64,000 nt of DNA from AP-15 sp963772965 (GCA_963772965.1 CAVYZU010000001.1:558001-622000); one strand, 5' to 3'; numbered from the stretch's first letter, positions 9,130 through 18,455 are shown. Program-made: numbers and translations. The notes: generated from the sequence alone by a model not told the origin.

Positions 9130-10059
9130 CAACAGCCACTCGTCACCGCGCGGCCGAAAAAACGTCCACACTTCTTCGAACTCGCCCGGCGTTCGCGGAT
9201 CGCCGCTGACCAGAGCATTGCGGTCCCCCGGAGGTGCGCCGAGACGCTGGACATAGTCGATCGCCCGCCAGCGCAGAAACGCCGTCGCGTATTGCCGATC
9301 GCCCTCTTCCCAGGCCTCGGTCAACTCGGCTTTCACGAGCTGCACGTTGCCCACGATATTGTGGAGCCCGCGACTGGCATTTCGGCTCAGTTCTTCCGAA
9401 AAATAACTCAGCATTTCCGGCGTCATCAGCCGGCGCATCGACCCGAGATCGCCGGCGCTCCAAGCCTGTTGAATGGCTGCGTGGATCTGCTGGAACGCCT
9501 GCAAATCGGCATCGCCGAGATTGACGTCGCGACCGCGGAAGCGTCCTACCGGGGCTGCCGCTGCTCCGGCCGAGCGTGGCCCGAAACCCGCCGATCCCAT
9601 GCCCGGCCATCCGTTCGAGAACGCTCGGCGGCGAAACAGGCGCACGGCAAACCAGATCAAGAAGCCGATGATTGCGATCCACAGCAGGGTCCCGAACATC
9701 GAACCCGTCGCGCCGCCAAGGCCCTCGGCATTGGCCGCGTGCCCAAACAGCCACGATCCGAAAAGCCCGCCCGCCAACCCGCTCAAAAACGGATGCCGCT
9801 GAAAAAAACTGCCGCCGTAGGCGGGCGCCGGCATGCCCGGAGCAAAGCCGGGTCCGCGCGGTGCCTGGGGCGCAAGGCTGCGGTTTAGCGGCTGCGCGCC
9901 GTTGTTGTCCCAGCTGCGAACGCCGCGACTGCCAAAGCTCGACGGGCGCCCGCCAAAGGAGCTGCCGGCTCGCGCCTCGGCCAAAGCCGGCGCCAGCGCC
10001 ATAAAGGCGCAGCAGAAAAGCGCCACAAGGACGCGCCAATTCAGGACTGGTTTCGACAT
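9109..10059 (-). CDS. Tim44-like domain protein with signal peptide
   Basis: The product starts MSKPVLNWRVLVALFCCAFM, a signal peptide ending at AEARA, followed by a Gly/Ser/Arg-rich linker, a glycine-containing transmembrane pair (residues ~80-135), and a C-terminal Tim44/MBA1-like domain (FQQIHAAIQQAWSAGDL to EFEEVWTFFRPRGDEWLLSAIQQV). Such proteins are common in alphaproteobacteria; their function is not established although the domain is shared with mitochondrial import factors. I use the ATG at 10059; the longer frame to 10143 lacks signal character at its start. Confidence 0.85.
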   Translation of the reverse strand: MSKPVLNWRVLVALFCCAFMALAPALAEARAGSSFGGRPSSFGSRGVRSWDNNGAQPLNRSLAPQAPRGPGFAPGMPAPAYGGSFFQRHPFLSGLAGGLFGSWLFGHAANAEGLGGATGSMFGTLLWIAIIGFLIWFAVRLFRRRAFSNGWPGMGSAGFGPRSAGAAAAPVGRFRGRDVNLGDADLQAFQQIHAAIQQAWSAGDLGSMRRLMTPEMLSYFSEELSRNASRGLHNIVGNVQLVKAELTEAWEEGDRQYATAFLRWRAIDYVQRLGAPPGDRNALVSGDPRTPGEFEEVWTFFRPRGDEWLLSAIQQV

Positions 10060-10217
10060 GTCACCGGCTCGCACGGCCGCGGAAGACCCCGCAGCGCAAA
10101 TATTGGTCTGCCTTGCGGGTTGCAAAAGCGCCGGCCTGCACAATGGCTGCCGCAGCCCTCGGATCCGGTCAAAGCGCCTTGTTGATCGCGGCGCTCGCTC
10201 AACCTACTTTATATTCA

Positions 10218-10292
10218 TTCGCAAGTGATCCGCGTTGGGTGCCGCATCGGGCCCGGCAGCGGTTTCTCGCTCGCTAGTGAGGAGAAGAATGA
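10218..10292 (+). promoter_or_regulatory. ROSE-like RNA thermometer in the hsp20 leader (predicted)
   Basis: The leader can form a hairpin at 10263-10287 in which TTCTC (10264-10268) pairs with GAGAA (10282-10286) and CTC (10270-10272) with GAG (10279-10281), leaving G10269 bulged. The Shine-Dalgarno AGGAG (10280-10284) is buried. The anti-SD TCGCT against AGGA with a bulged G is the known ROSE pattern U(U/C)GCU of alphaproteobacterial small heat-shock genes. A second hairpin (TGCCG/CGGCA, 10240-10258) lies upstream. CTTGTT at 10178 and CCTACTTTAT at 10203 may be a heat-shock sigma promoter, though the 19-base spacer is long. Confidence 0.55.
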
Positions 10293-10742
10293 ATGTCGCG
10301 GTTGTCGCTGTTCAACTCGCCTCTGCTGCTTGGTTTCGACCATTTCGAACGGGCACTCGACCGGGTCAGCAAAGGGTCGAGTGACGGCTACCCACCGTAT
10401 AATATCGAGCAACTCGGGGAGAATGCGCTTCGCATCACGCTCGCCGTCGCCGGCTTTACGATGGCGGATCTCGGTATCACCGTCGAAGACAATCAACTTG
10501 TCATCCGCGGCAAACAAACTGATGACGCGCAGCGCGTCTATCTCCACCGTGGAATTGCGGCTCGACAGTTTCAGCGATCCTTTGTTTTGGCGGAAGGGAT
10601 CGAGGTAAGCGGGGCTTGGCTCGATAACGGTTTGCTCCATATCGATCTGGTGCGACCGGAGATCCAAAGCCGGGTCAGGACTGTTGAGATAAAGAGCGGG
10701 TCGACAATTGCGCCAAAACCAGCGGCAAGCCCGCAGAACTAG
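10293..10742 (+). CDS. Small heat-shock protein, Hsp20/IbpA family
   Basis: ATP-independent holdase chaperone that binds unfolding proteins. The 149-residue product has the alpha-crystallin domain from about residue 33 (PPYNIEQLGENALRITLAVAGF) to 130, with the C-terminal strand GAWLDNGLLHIDLVR. AGGAG lies 8 bases before the ATG but can be sequestered in a hairpin (see the leader entry), so translation is probably temperature-controlled. The next gene follows without a gap. Confidence 0.93.
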   Translation: MSRLSLFNSPLLLGFDHFERALDRVSKGSSDGYPPYNIEQLGENALRITLAVAGFTMADLGITVEDNQLVIRGKQTDDAQRVYLHRGIAARQFQRSFVLAEGIEVSGAWLDNGLLHIDLVRPEIQSRVRTVEIKSGSTIAPKPAASPQN

Positions 10743-10967
10743 GTGCCGAAAATGAACAGCATCGAACGGATTAAGTATATGTCAGCGAGCGAGTTGGCGC
10801 TGCTTGGTGTCCAGGACCTCGCCTACATCAAGCGGGTCGTGGTCGACGGCGCTACTGGCTATGCGGTCCATGCCGCCGATGGGACCGAGATTGCGGTGCT
10901 GGCGGATCGAGATGTCGCGTTCGCGACGGTGCGTCAACACGATCTGGAGCCGCTGAGCGTGCACTGA
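10743..10967 (+). CDS. DUF1150 family protein
   Basis: Small acidic protein (74 residues) with the DUF1150 pattern: MSASELALLGVQDLAYIKRV followed by GYAVHAADGTEIAVLADRDVAF. DUF1150 genes are usually found just after hsp20 in alphaproteobacteria; no function is assigned. The frame opens with a GTG directly after the hsp20 stop; an ATG at 10752 is a plausible alternative. It must share the hsp20 transcript. Confidence 0.88.
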   Translation: MPKMNSIERIKYMSASELALLGVQDLAYIKRVVVDGATGYAVHAADGTEIAVLADRDVAFATVRQHDLEPLSVH

Positions 10968-10973
10968 GGCGCC

Positions 10974-11441
10974 TCAGGCAGCGTCGCTCTCCGTCATATC
11001 GGTGAGCAGGGCGTAGAGCGCATCCGGACTGTCGGTGCCGCGCAGCTTCTCGCACACGCCGCGGTCGCGTAGTAAACGCGATACCCGGGCCAGCGCCTTG
11101 AGGTGATCGGAGCCGGCATTTTCCGGAGCCAGGAGCAGAAAGATCAGGTCGACCGGCTGGTCGTCGATCGCTTCGAAGGCGATCGGGCGGTCGAGTCGTG
11201 CGAAGATCCCGTAGAACCTGTCGAGTCCCGGCAGCTTGCCGTGCGGGATCCCAACACCCATGCCGATGCCGGTCGAGCCGAGGCGTTCACGCTCGATCAA
11301 GACGTCAAAGATCGTGCGCTCCGGGATGCCCGTTATTGCGCCCGCACGCTTGGCAAGCTCCTGAAGCGCTTGTCGCTTGTTCGTCGCACGCAGCTGGGAA
11401 ATCACGCTGCGGGGCGTGATCAAATCGCTAATATCCATCAT
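10974..11441 (-). CDS. ptsN: PTS IIA-like nitrogen regulatory protein
   Basis: EIIA-Ntr phosphoacceptor of the nitrogen phosphotransferase system, which regulates rather than transports. The 155-residue product starts MMDISDLITPRSVISQL and carries the phosphorylated histidine in GVGIPHGKLP (H67). It is the last gene of the rpoN-raiA-ptsN group, its usual place. Its stop lies close to the convergent DUF1150 gene. Confidence 0.95.
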   Translation of the reverse strand: MMDISDLITPRSVISQLRATNKRQALQELAKRAGAITGIPERTIFDVLIERERLGSTGIGMGVGIPHGKLPGLDRFYGIFARLDRPIAFEAIDDQPVDLIFLLLAPENAGSDHLKALARVSRLLRDRGVCEKLRGTDSPDALYALLTDMTESDAA

Positions 11442-11546
11442 CTGGCCCGGTTGTCCTCTGGCGACCTCTATCCCCGTCCGCGACTAGGTGCGGACGACGT
11501 CCAAGCCAAATATCCCCATTAACGCGCGGTCGAACGCACCCTTGGG

Positions 11547-12176
11547 TCAACCTATGGCCCGCCCGGACGACAATCCGAGCCGCCGGTCGCGCCGAGCCGG
11601 ATCGAGCACCGGATCGACCCACCCGATATTACCGTCGGCCCGTCGATAAACAAGGTTTAGCTCGCCATGCGACTGGTTGCGGAACAGCAGCACCGGGGCA
11701 TCGGCGAGATCCATGCGCATGACAGCTTCGCCAACGGTCAGCCGAGGCACCTCGGTGCTGATCTCGGCGATTACGGTCGGCGCTCCTGCGGACGGCTGCT
11801 CCTCGACATCTTCCTCGGTCAGCGGCGCCAAAACGTAGTCGCGGGCGGTTTCGACAGCCTCTGCCGGCTCCCGCAGCTTGGCATGATGGTCGCGCAGGCG
11901 GCGCTTGTAACGGCGCAGCTGTTTGGCGACACGTTCAGCGGCTGAGTCGAACGCAGTCGGGGCGTCATTGCGCGCCGCGCTGGCATTGACGACGATCCCG
12001 CGGCCGATATGCAGCGAGACCTCGGCGCGGGCGAGGTGGGCCTCCTTCGCGATCACGACATGCGCCTCGATCGCGGTCTTGAAATACTTATTCAGGATTG
12101 ATTCGAGACTGTCCCCGACGCGCGCCCGCAGCGCATTATCGATCTCGACCTGCTTGCCCGTCACCGTCAGCTGCAT
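11547..12176 (-). CDS. hpf: Ribosome hibernation promoting factor, long form
   Basis: Binds the 30S subunit and promotes inactive 100S ribosome dimers in stationary phase. The 209-residue product has the N-terminal S30AE domain (MQLTVTGKQVEIDNALRARV, residues 1-100), a variable linker, and the C-terminal dimerisation domain (VGEAVMRMDLADAPVLLFRN and GNIGWVDPV), which defines the long form. The tail of about 15 residues after IGWVDP is longer than usual. Located just downstream of rpoN. Confidence 0.94.
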   Translation of the reverse strand: MQLTVTGKQVEIDNALRARVGDSLESILNKYFKTAIEAHVVIAKEAHLARAEVSLHIGRGIVVNASAARNDAPTAFDSAAERVAKQLRRYKRRLRDHHAKLREPAEAVETARDYVLAPLTEEDVEEQPSAGAPTVIAEISTEVPRLTVGEAVMRMDLADAPVLLFRNQSHGELNLVYRRADGNIGWVDPVLDPARRDRRLGLSSGRAIG

Positions 12177-12323
12177 GGGGGCGAATGCCTTTCTGCTGAA
12201 GATCGAGGTTATCTAACCCAACCCTACTAACGAAGTTGGCGCGCTGGATGGAGCCCGTCAAGCAGCGGATCCCCGTCGTTGTCGGCTTGGATCATAATGG
12301 CGAGCAAGCCGCTCCCGCCTTGA

Positions 12324-13832
12324 TCACAAAGCAACCATTTTTTCCCGACGCCGCTGCACCGAAGAAGGAATGCGCATCGCCTCCCGATATTTCGCGACAG
12401 TGCGGCGAGCGATGTCGACCCCGTCCCGTTGCAGCAACTCGACAATGCGCTCGTCGGAGAGGGTGGCTCCGGGCGGTTCGCGGTCAATCAAGTTGCGGAT
12501 CAGATAACGCACCGCCTCAGCAGAGTGAGCGTCTCCGCCGCTCGACGCCGGGATCGAGGAAGTAAAAAAGTACTTGAGCTCATAGAGACCGCGCGGTGTG
12601 GCCATGTATTTGTTGCTCGTCACCCGGCTGACGGTGCTCTCATGCATGCCGATCGCCTCGGCGATATCGCGCAGGATAAGCGGCCGCAGCGACTGCACGC
12701 CGCGACGGAAAAAGGCCTCCTGCTGACGAACAATTTCCGCGGCTACCTTGAGGATCGTGGTCGCGCGCTGGTGCAGCGATTTGACGAGCCAATTGGCGGC
12801 ATGAAGACGGTCGGTCAGGTAATCCTTTTCCGCCTTGCTCCGGGCCGCTTGGCTGACCTTGGCGTGATACTTGTTGTTGACGAGGACCCGCGGCAAAGTT
12901 TCGTTGTTGAGTTCGACGATCCACCCGCCTTCGGGCTGGGCTCGCATCAGGATATCAGGCACGACCGGCTGGGCGAGCGGCGGATCGAAGGCCAGCCCGG
13001 GCCGAGGATCGAGCGACTTGATCTCGGCGATCATTTCGGCCATGTCCTCGGCATCGACCTGGCAGACCCGCAGCAATGCTGGGATGTTGCGCGCAGCGAG
13101 CAGCGGCAGGTGGTCGAGCAAGACCCGCATCGCCGGGTCGAGCCGATTACGGTCGCGCAATTGGAGCGCCAGGCATTCTGGCAGATCGCGGGCAAAAATG
13201 CCGGTGGGATCGAATTGTTGAAGGCGGGCGAGGACCTCTTCGACCCGCGCCAGGCGGCAATCGAGCATAGCTGCGACGGCATCGAGCGCGCCGCCAATGT
13301 ACCCGTTTTCGTCGAGTAGATCGAGCAGATGCAGCGCGATCAGTTGATCGGCTTGATCGGCGAGGTCGGTTCCGATCTGCTCCAGGACGTGCTCGCGCAG
13401 CGTACGCGGCCGCGCTGCCGCGTGCTCGAGCCCAGGACGGTCGTCGGTGACGACCCCTCCATTGCGGCCGCGCCAAGCCTGGGGCTCCTCAGCAAAATTG
13501 AGGGATCCGTCTCCCTCTACTCCGGACGCGGCATGCCAGTGTTCACTTGCGTCGATAGCAAGATCGCCGGCCAAGCCTTCGGGGAGCGCTGCCGTCGACG
13601 GCTGCTCGAGACCGTTAGTCCCGTTACCGCCGTCAGCACCCGGAAGCGCCTCTTCTCGCGTTCCCTCGCGCCGCTCCAGGAGAGGGTTCTGCTGAATCTC
13701 GGCGTCAATAAAATTGTTCAGTTCGAGGTTCGAGAGCTGCAGCATCTTGATTGCCTGCTGCAGTTGCGGCGTCATCACCAACGCCTGCGACTGGCGCAGT
13801 TCAAGCCGCTGCGAAAAACCCATTCTATTCAC
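12324..13832 (-). CDS. rpoN: RNA polymerase sigma-54 factor
   Basis: Directs RNA polymerase to -24/-12 promoters that need an enhancer-binding ATPase. The 502-residue product has the region I glutamine/leucine stretch (LELRQSQALVMTPQLQQAIK), an acidic region II, the core-binding domain, a helix-turn-helix near residues 405-425, and the RpoN box ARRTVAKYR at 475-483. A sigma-54 type promoter in front of glnB in this window is a likely target. Placement downstream of lptB is canonical. Confidence 0.97.
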   Translation of the reverse strand: MNRMGFSQRLELRQSQALVMTPQLQQAIKMLQLSNLELNNFIDAEIQQNPLLERREGTREEALPGADGGNGTNGLEQPSTAALPEGLAGDLAIDASEHWHAASGVEGDGSLNFAEEPQAWRGRNGGVVTDDRPGLEHAAARPRTLREHVLEQIGTDLADQADQLIALHLLDLLDENGYIGGALDAVAAMLDCRLARVEEVLARLQQFDPTGIFARDLPECLALQLRDRNRLDPAMRVLLDHLPLLAARNIPALLRVCQVDAEDMAEMIAEIKSLDPRPGLAFDPPLAQPVVPDILMRAQPEGGWIVELNNETLPRVLVNNKYHAKVSQAARSKAEKDYLTDRLHAANWLVKSLHQRATTILKVAAEIVRQQEAFFRRGVQSLRPLILRDIAEAIGMHESTVSRVTSNKYMATPRGLYELKYFFTSSIPASSGGDAHSAEAVRYLIRNLIDREPPGATLSDERIVELLQRDGVDIARRTVAKYREAMRIPSSVQRRREKMVAL

Positions 13833-13854
13833 ATCGCGCTCCGCTCGGAGCGGC

Positions 13855-14697
13855 TTATAGGCTAAACCGATCGCCGAGGAAAACCCGCCTTACGTCAGCG
13901 TCGGCGACGATCTCTGCGGGCAAGCCTTCCATTAATACTTGACCTGCGTGCAGTATATACGCTCGGTCTACGATTTCAAGTGTTTCGCGCACGTTGTGGT
14001 CGGTGATCAGGACTCCGATCCCACGATCTTTAAGGTGGCCGATCAAATCACGGATGTCGGCGACGGCGATCGGATCGATCCCGGCGAGGGGCTCGTCGAG
14101 CAGGATAAAGTGCGGCTGGGTTGCAAGCGCGCGGGCAATCTCGACGCGGCGCCGCTCGCCGCCGGAAAGCGCCATCGCGGGCGCGCGGCGCAGATGGGTG
14201 ATCGAAAACTCGGCAAGCAGGGAATCAAGCCTCGTCTCGCGCGCTTCGATTTCGGGCTCGACCACCTCCAGGATCGCCCGGATGTTCTGTTCGACGCTCA
14301 GGCCCCTGAAAATCGAGGCTTCTTGCGGCAGATAACCGATCCCGCCACGCGCCCGGCGATACATCGGAAGATCGGTGATGTCCCGCCCGTCCAATGTAAC
14401 GACACCGGTATCGGCCGCGATCAATCCGGTGATGATGTAAAAGCAGGTGGTCTTGCCCGCTCCGTTTGGCCCCAGCAGCCCGACCACCTCGCCGCGCTGC
14501 AAAGAAACGTTGACCGCGCGCAGAACCGGCCGCCGCTTGAAGCTCTTACCCAGCCCTTGTCCGCAAAGTCCCTGATTGGGCACTGGCCGCGGTGCCGCGC
14601 CGCGCTCCGAAAGGGGGCCATTTTCCGCGACGAGTCGCGGCCTTGCTCCAGCCGCACCGCGTAAATCAGCGGTAAGGGAGACTGGGAGCCCCTTCAT
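13855..14697 (-). CDS. lptB: LPS export ABC transporter ATP-binding protein
   Basis: Cytoplasmic ATPase of the LptB2FG complex that extracts lipopolysaccharide from the inner membrane. Walker A GPNGAGKTT at residues 76-84, ABC signature LSGGERRR near 187, and Walker B FILLDEPLAGID. The product has about 45 residues before the ATPase domain, longer than typical LptB (about 240), so a start further in is possible. The ATG overlaps the lptA stop by 4 bases. Confidence 0.95.
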   Translation of the reverse strand: MKGLPVSLTADLRGAAGARPRLVAENGPLSERGAAPRPVPNQGLCGQGLGKSFKRRPVLRAVNVSLQRGEVVGLLGPNGAGKTTCFYIITGLIAADTGVVTLDGRDITDLPMYRRARGGIGYLPQEASIFRGLSVEQNIRAILEVVEPEIEARETRLDSLLAEFSITHLRRAPAMALSGGERRRVEIARALATQPHFILLDEPLAGIDPIAVADIRDLIGHLKDRGIGVLITDHNVRETLEIVDRAYILHAGQVLMEGLPAEIVADADVRRVFLGDRFSL

Positions 14698-15809
14698 GAT
14701 TTGGGTGCCCCGCCGGCAGCAGGTTTTACCGCTGGCTTCTGGGAGGAAGCCGAGCCGGCGGTCGTATCCTGCCGATAGAACAGTCCTTCGACGCGCGGCG
14801 CTGGAGCACCGGGTTTGGCAGCGACCGTCATGATGCGGCTGACATTCGTGTTCAGGTCCACAACCGCATATTGGCCCTTAATTGCGTCTTGTCCGCGGGT
14901 AATGGTTACGTTACCGAGCAGAGTCACTATTCCGGTGTCGGCATTATACACCCCGTAATCGCCGCGGCCGACATCGGTCGTGGTGACGACGACGACATGG
15001 CCCTGGGCGTCGACACGGCTGATTTTTGAACTGCCTTGACCGGAATCGAGCGGAGCACGGGCGGTGCCCGTCTTGGTGTGTGCGCTGCTTTCGCCCTGTT
15101 TTGCCGAGGCCGACGCCGAGTTTGTCGGGGCCGGTTTGGCTGCCGCTGGTTCGCCGGGTTTAGACTTTGTCCCAGGCTGTGCCGCGCCGGGTCCGCTCTT
15201 GTCCTTGACGAAATGCGCGGTCAATACGTCGGCGCGGATGCGGCGGTCGCCCCGGATCGCAATAGCATCGCCGCGCGCCACCGCGACCTGCTGCTGGTCA
15301 TACCATTCGAGGCTGTCGCGCGCGGTGACGACATCGGTCGGGGTTGTCAATTTCAGATGCTTGCCGGTGACAATCCCGATCTGCTGATCGACATCGTAGA
15401 TCGCCTGATCGCCGACGACCGTCTGGTTTGGCCCCTTGATCAGGACATTGCCATCGGCATCAAGCCGGTAGACCTCGTTTCCACCCTCCGCCGACTTGTT
15501 CTTGCTCGGTCGATAGTGCGCGGTCAAAGTATCGGCATGTACTTCGCTGGTACCGCGCGTCGCGACGGCATTACCACGCGCGACATAGATTTGCTTATCC
15601 TGCTGCCATTCGATGCCGGATTGTGCGGTTATGTTTATCGGTTGGGAGTCGCGGGATGGCCCGAGAGGATTGAGACCCTGCGCCGCGGTTGGAACCGGCT
15701 GGGCTGCCAAACCGGCAATCACCGCGGCAAATACTAGCCCCGAGCCTGGGATATCGTGACAGGCCATTCCAACCGCCCGACGCCACTCTGCCCTACGCTT
15801 AATCGACAA
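14694..15809 (-). CDS. lptA: LPS transport periplasmic protein LptA (OstA-like), two-part
   Basis: Periplasmic bridge that carries LPS from LptC to the outer-membrane LptDE. The 371-residue product has a signal peptide (residues ~20-43) and an OstA jellyroll region with repeats such as YVARGNAVATRGTSEVHADTL and VAVARGDAIAIRGDRRIRAD. An Ala/Pro/Lys/Ser-rich linker (~200-250) precedes another OstA segment and a low-complexity tail. About twice the length of E. coli LptA. It overlaps lptC and lptB. Confidence 0.88.
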   Translation of the reverse strand: MSIKRRAEWRRAVGMACHDIPGSGLVFAAVIAGLAAQPVPTAAQGLNPLGPSRDSQPINITAQSGIEWQQDKQIYVARGNAVATRGTSEVHADTLTAHYRPSKNKSAEGGNEVYRLDADGNVLIKGPNQTVVGDQAIYDVDQQIGIVTGKHLKLTTPTDVVTARDSLEWYDQQQVAVARGDAIAIRGDRRIRADVLTAHFVKDKSGPGAAQPGTKSKPGEPAAAKPAPTNSASASAKQGESSAHTKTGTARAPLDSGQGSSKISRVDAQGHVVVVTTTDVGRGDYGVYNADTGIVTLLGNVTITRGQDAIKGQYAVVDLNTNVSRIMTVAAKPGAPAPRVEGLFYRQDTTAGSASSQKPAVKPAAGGAPKS

Positions 15810-16734
15810 GATGTTCGACTTTATGCGCTATGGGCGTTACCGCCGGCGCTGAAATCTTCGGATTATGACGGACAAGATGATGGGATCTCGCAGAATGATG
15901 CCCTGCCGGCGCGGTATGTCGCGCGCTCGGTACGGTAGATTCGACGGGCTTTGAGGCCATCGGCAGGGCCGCGGGGGGGCTGACCGGCGCCGCCGCGGCG
16001 GCCTCGACGACGGCCGCGGTTCGCAACACCTCGGCTGGCGGCTCCGGGGGCTGGGCAGCCGCCTTGGCGGGCTTGGTACTGCGCAAAATGGCCCGCGAAT
16101 CCCCGGTGAAAATGATCGTGTCGCCTTTGTCGAGAAGACGGAAACCCTGTCCCCAGATGTCACCGGAGGGACCATGTCCCTCGACCGGGACATTCCCCTC
16201 TGCGGTGTCGTTCGCCAAATTCGCATGCGCCCGCTGGGTCACAAAACGGCTGCCGTTTTGGTGCGTCAGGATAACGTCATTGAACAGGTCGAGCAGCTGC
16301 GGTTGCGACTGATACATCGCGGTCGCGGCGGTTAGTACGACCTTGGCTCCGCCATGGACGATCATTTCCGCCCGTGGCTTTTCAAGCGACATCAGATCGC
16401 TCCGGTTGGGCAATTGGTGGCCGACCGCGGCGGTGATTACATAGGGCCTGTTCAGCCGATCGGTGCCGGCGTATCTCGGGTTTAGCATGTCGAGTTCGCG
16501 CGCTTGGCGCAGATCGATCCCGGAAACGGTCAACCGTACGGTCTCCAGCAGCGGGGCGAGCCGCGGCCATGCGGCGACCAGCAGCAATAGCGCGGCGCCG
16601 ATCATCGGCAGCAAGCGCTTGAGGAACGCGACGGCGCGGCTGTACCGGTCACCGCCCAGACGGTTCAACGGCGCCCACGCGGCAATCGGCGGTGGGGTTG
16701 GCTCAAAGTCGGCGCGCTGCTCCAACGCTTTCAT
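15799..16734 (-). CDS. lptC: LPS export ABC transporter periplasmic protein LptC
   Basis: Bitopic inner-membrane protein that receives LPS from LptB2FG and passes it to LptA. The 311-residue product has one membrane segment around residues 42-60 (LLPMIGAALLLLVAAWP) and the LptC domain through about residue 215 (DLRQARELDMLNPRYAGTD). A Pro/Ala/His-rich C-terminal tail of about 90 residues is extra relative to short LptC proteins. The stop overlaps the lptA start. Confidence 0.88.
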   Translation of the reverse strand: MKALEQRADFEPTPPPIAAWAPLNRLGGDRYSRAVAFLKRLLPMIGAALLLLVAAWPRLAPLLETVRLTVSGIDLRQARELDMLNPRYAGTDRLNRPYVITAAVGHQLPNRSDLMSLEKPRAEMIVHGGAKVVLTAATAMYQSQPQLLDLFNDVILTHQNGSRFVTQRAHANLANDTAEGNVPVEGHGPSGDIWGQGFRLLDKGDTIIFTGDSRAILRSTKPAKAAAQPPEPPAEVLRTAAVVEAAAAAPVSPPAALPMASKPVESTVPSARHTAPAGHHSARSHHLVRHNPKISAPAVTPIAHKVEHLVD

Positions 16735-16752
16735 CGCCGCCTATTCGCCTGC

Positions 16753-17790
16753 TTACGCGACTCCCGCTCGCAAACAATCATGCATGTGCAAAAAGCCGAT
16801 CGGACAGCCCGTGTGATCGGTGACGAACAATGCGGTGATCGCGAAGCGGTTCATCAGCCCCAGCGCCTCGGCGGCCAAAGCACTGGGGCCGATCGTCTTT
16901 GGCGACGGGTGCATGATCTCGGCGACAGACCGGCCGAGCAGGGAATCACCCATATGCCGGCGCAGATCGCCATCGGTAACGACTCCGATCAGGCGCCCTT
17001 CGCCATCGCACGCGCCGACACAACCAAAGCTCTTGGCCGTCATCAGCAGAATTGCCTCGGACATCCGGGCGCCCGGCGAGATCACCGGAACGGTGTCGCC
17101 GCTATGCATGATGTCGACGACCCTCAACAGGCGTCGTCCGAGCCGGCCGCCGGGATGGAATAAGTAAAAATCAGCCGTCGAGAACCCTCGTCGTTCGAGA
17201 AGCGCAATGGCTAGGGCATCGCCAAGCGCCATCATTGCCGTGGTCGAAGTCGTCGGAGCCAGTCCCATCGGACAGGCTTCGGCCGAGGGCGGCAACAGCA
17301 GCACCGCGTCGGCGGCCATGGCAAGGGTCGAGTGCAAACCCGCTGTGACCGCGATCAGCGCGATCTCGAACCGGCGCGAATACGCGATGATGTCGGCAAG
17401 CTCGGTGGTCTCGCCGGAATTCGACAGTGCGAGGATCGCGTCCTCGGCGGCGATCATGCCGAGATCGCCGTGGCTCGCCTCGCTGGCGTGGACAAACTGC
17501 GCCGGCGTCCCTGTCGACGCCAACGTTGCTGCGATCTTGCGCGCGACGTGACCACTCTTGCCGATTCCGGTGACGATGATCCGCCCGCGAGCGGCAGCGC
17601 AGAAATCTACCGCGGTGGAAAAGCTCTCGCCAAGCGTGGCGGAGAGCTTTTCGAGCCCGCTGATTTCCGCCCCCAGCACCCGGCGAGCAACCGCGAGATC
17701 GGTTTCGGCACGGCAGTTTCGCGGCGACGCCAACGGGCCGGCATTCTCGGCGCCGACGGCAATCGAGCCGTTCATGGCTTGCGGCCGCAT
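16753..17790 (-). CDS. kdsD: Arabinose-5-phosphate isomerase, KpsF/GutQ family
   Basis: Makes D-arabinose-5-phosphate from ribulose-5-phosphate, the first step toward Kdo for LPS. The 345-residue product has an N-terminal SIS domain (GIGKSGHVARKIAATLASTG, then HGDLGMI and ALSNSGETTE) and two C-terminal CBS domains (from about residue 225). HPGGRLGRRLL bridges them, as in the family. Clustering with the lpt genes agrees with an LPS role. Confidence 0.94.
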   Translation of the reverse strand: MRPQAMNGSIAVGAENAGPLASPRNCRAETDLAVARRVLGAEISGLEKLSATLGESFSTAVDFCAAARGRIIVTGIGKSGHVARKIAATLASTGTPAQFVHASEASHGDLGMIAAEDAILALSNSGETTELADIIAYSRRFEIALIAVTAGLHSTLAMAADAVLLLPPSAEACPMGLAPTTSTTAMMALGDALAIALLERRGFSTADFYLFHPGGRLGRRLLRVVDIMHSGDTVPVISPGARMSEAILLMTAKSFGCVGACDGEGRLIGVVTDGDLRRHMGDSLLGRSVAEIMHPSPKTIGPSALAAEALGLMNRFAITALFVTDHTGCPIGFLHMHDCLRAGVA

Positions 17791-17843
17791 CGACCTGCTT
17801 GGAAAAAAGTCAGCGTGGCAAAGGTCTCCCCCGATGCGCGCCG

Positions 17844-18455
17844 TCAGTGCGCGAAGATGTCTTGCTCCGCCCAGCCCCCGAGATCGAGCAACACGCGGTT
17901 GGGTAAAAAAGCAAAAGCCGCATGAGCCAAGGCTTCCCGCTCCTCACGCGCCAGCATCGCATCGAGCCGGGCGCGCAAGGCGTGCAGGTGCAGCACGTCT
18001 GAGGCGGCGTAACGCAGCTGCTCTTCGGTCAAATTCGCGGCGCCCCAGTCAGAACTCTGCTGCTGTTTTGATAAGTCGACGTTTAGTAGGTCTTTGCACA
18101 AATCGCGCAGACCATGCCGATCGGTAAAGGTGCGCGCCACCCGCGAGGCAATCTTGGTGCAATAGACCGGCAACGCCATGACCCCGAGGTAATGGTAAAT
18201 CATGGCCAGGTCAAAGCGTGCGAAATGGAACAGCTTGGTCACACACGGATCGCCGAACAGTTCGCGTAGCCGCGGCGAATCGTACATCCCTGGCAAGAAT
18301 TGAACGAGGTGAGCGTCGCCGTCCCCCGCCGAAAGCTGCACCACGCATAGCCGGTCGCGATGCGGGTTGAGGCCCATCGCCTCGGTATCCACCGCCACCG
18401 CGGCGCCAAAGTCCACGCCGTCGGGAAGATCGCCGCGATGAAGCCAATAAGTCAT
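17844..18455 (-). CDS. rnd: Ribonuclease D-type 3'-5' exonuclease
   Basis: DEDDy-family exonuclease for 3' processing of tRNA and other small RNAs. The 203-residue product shows Exo I (AVDTEAMGL), Exo II (LFHFARFDLAMI) and Exo III (YAASDVLHLHAL). It lacks an HRDC domain, so it is the short alphaproteobacterial form. First gene of the minus-strand block that continues with kdsD and the lpt genes; the tRNA-Leu gene lies immediately upstream. Confidence 0.92.
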   Translation of the reverse strand: MTYWLHRGDLPDGVDFGAAVAVDTEAMGLNPHRDRLCVVQLSAGDGDAHLVQFLPGMYDSPRLRELFGDPCVTKLFHFARFDLAMIYHYLGVMALPVYCTKIASRVARTFTDRHGLRDLCKDLLNVDLSKQQQSSDWGAANLTEEQLRYAASDVLHLHALRARLDAMLAREEREALAHAAFAFLPNRVLLDLGGWAEQDIFAH

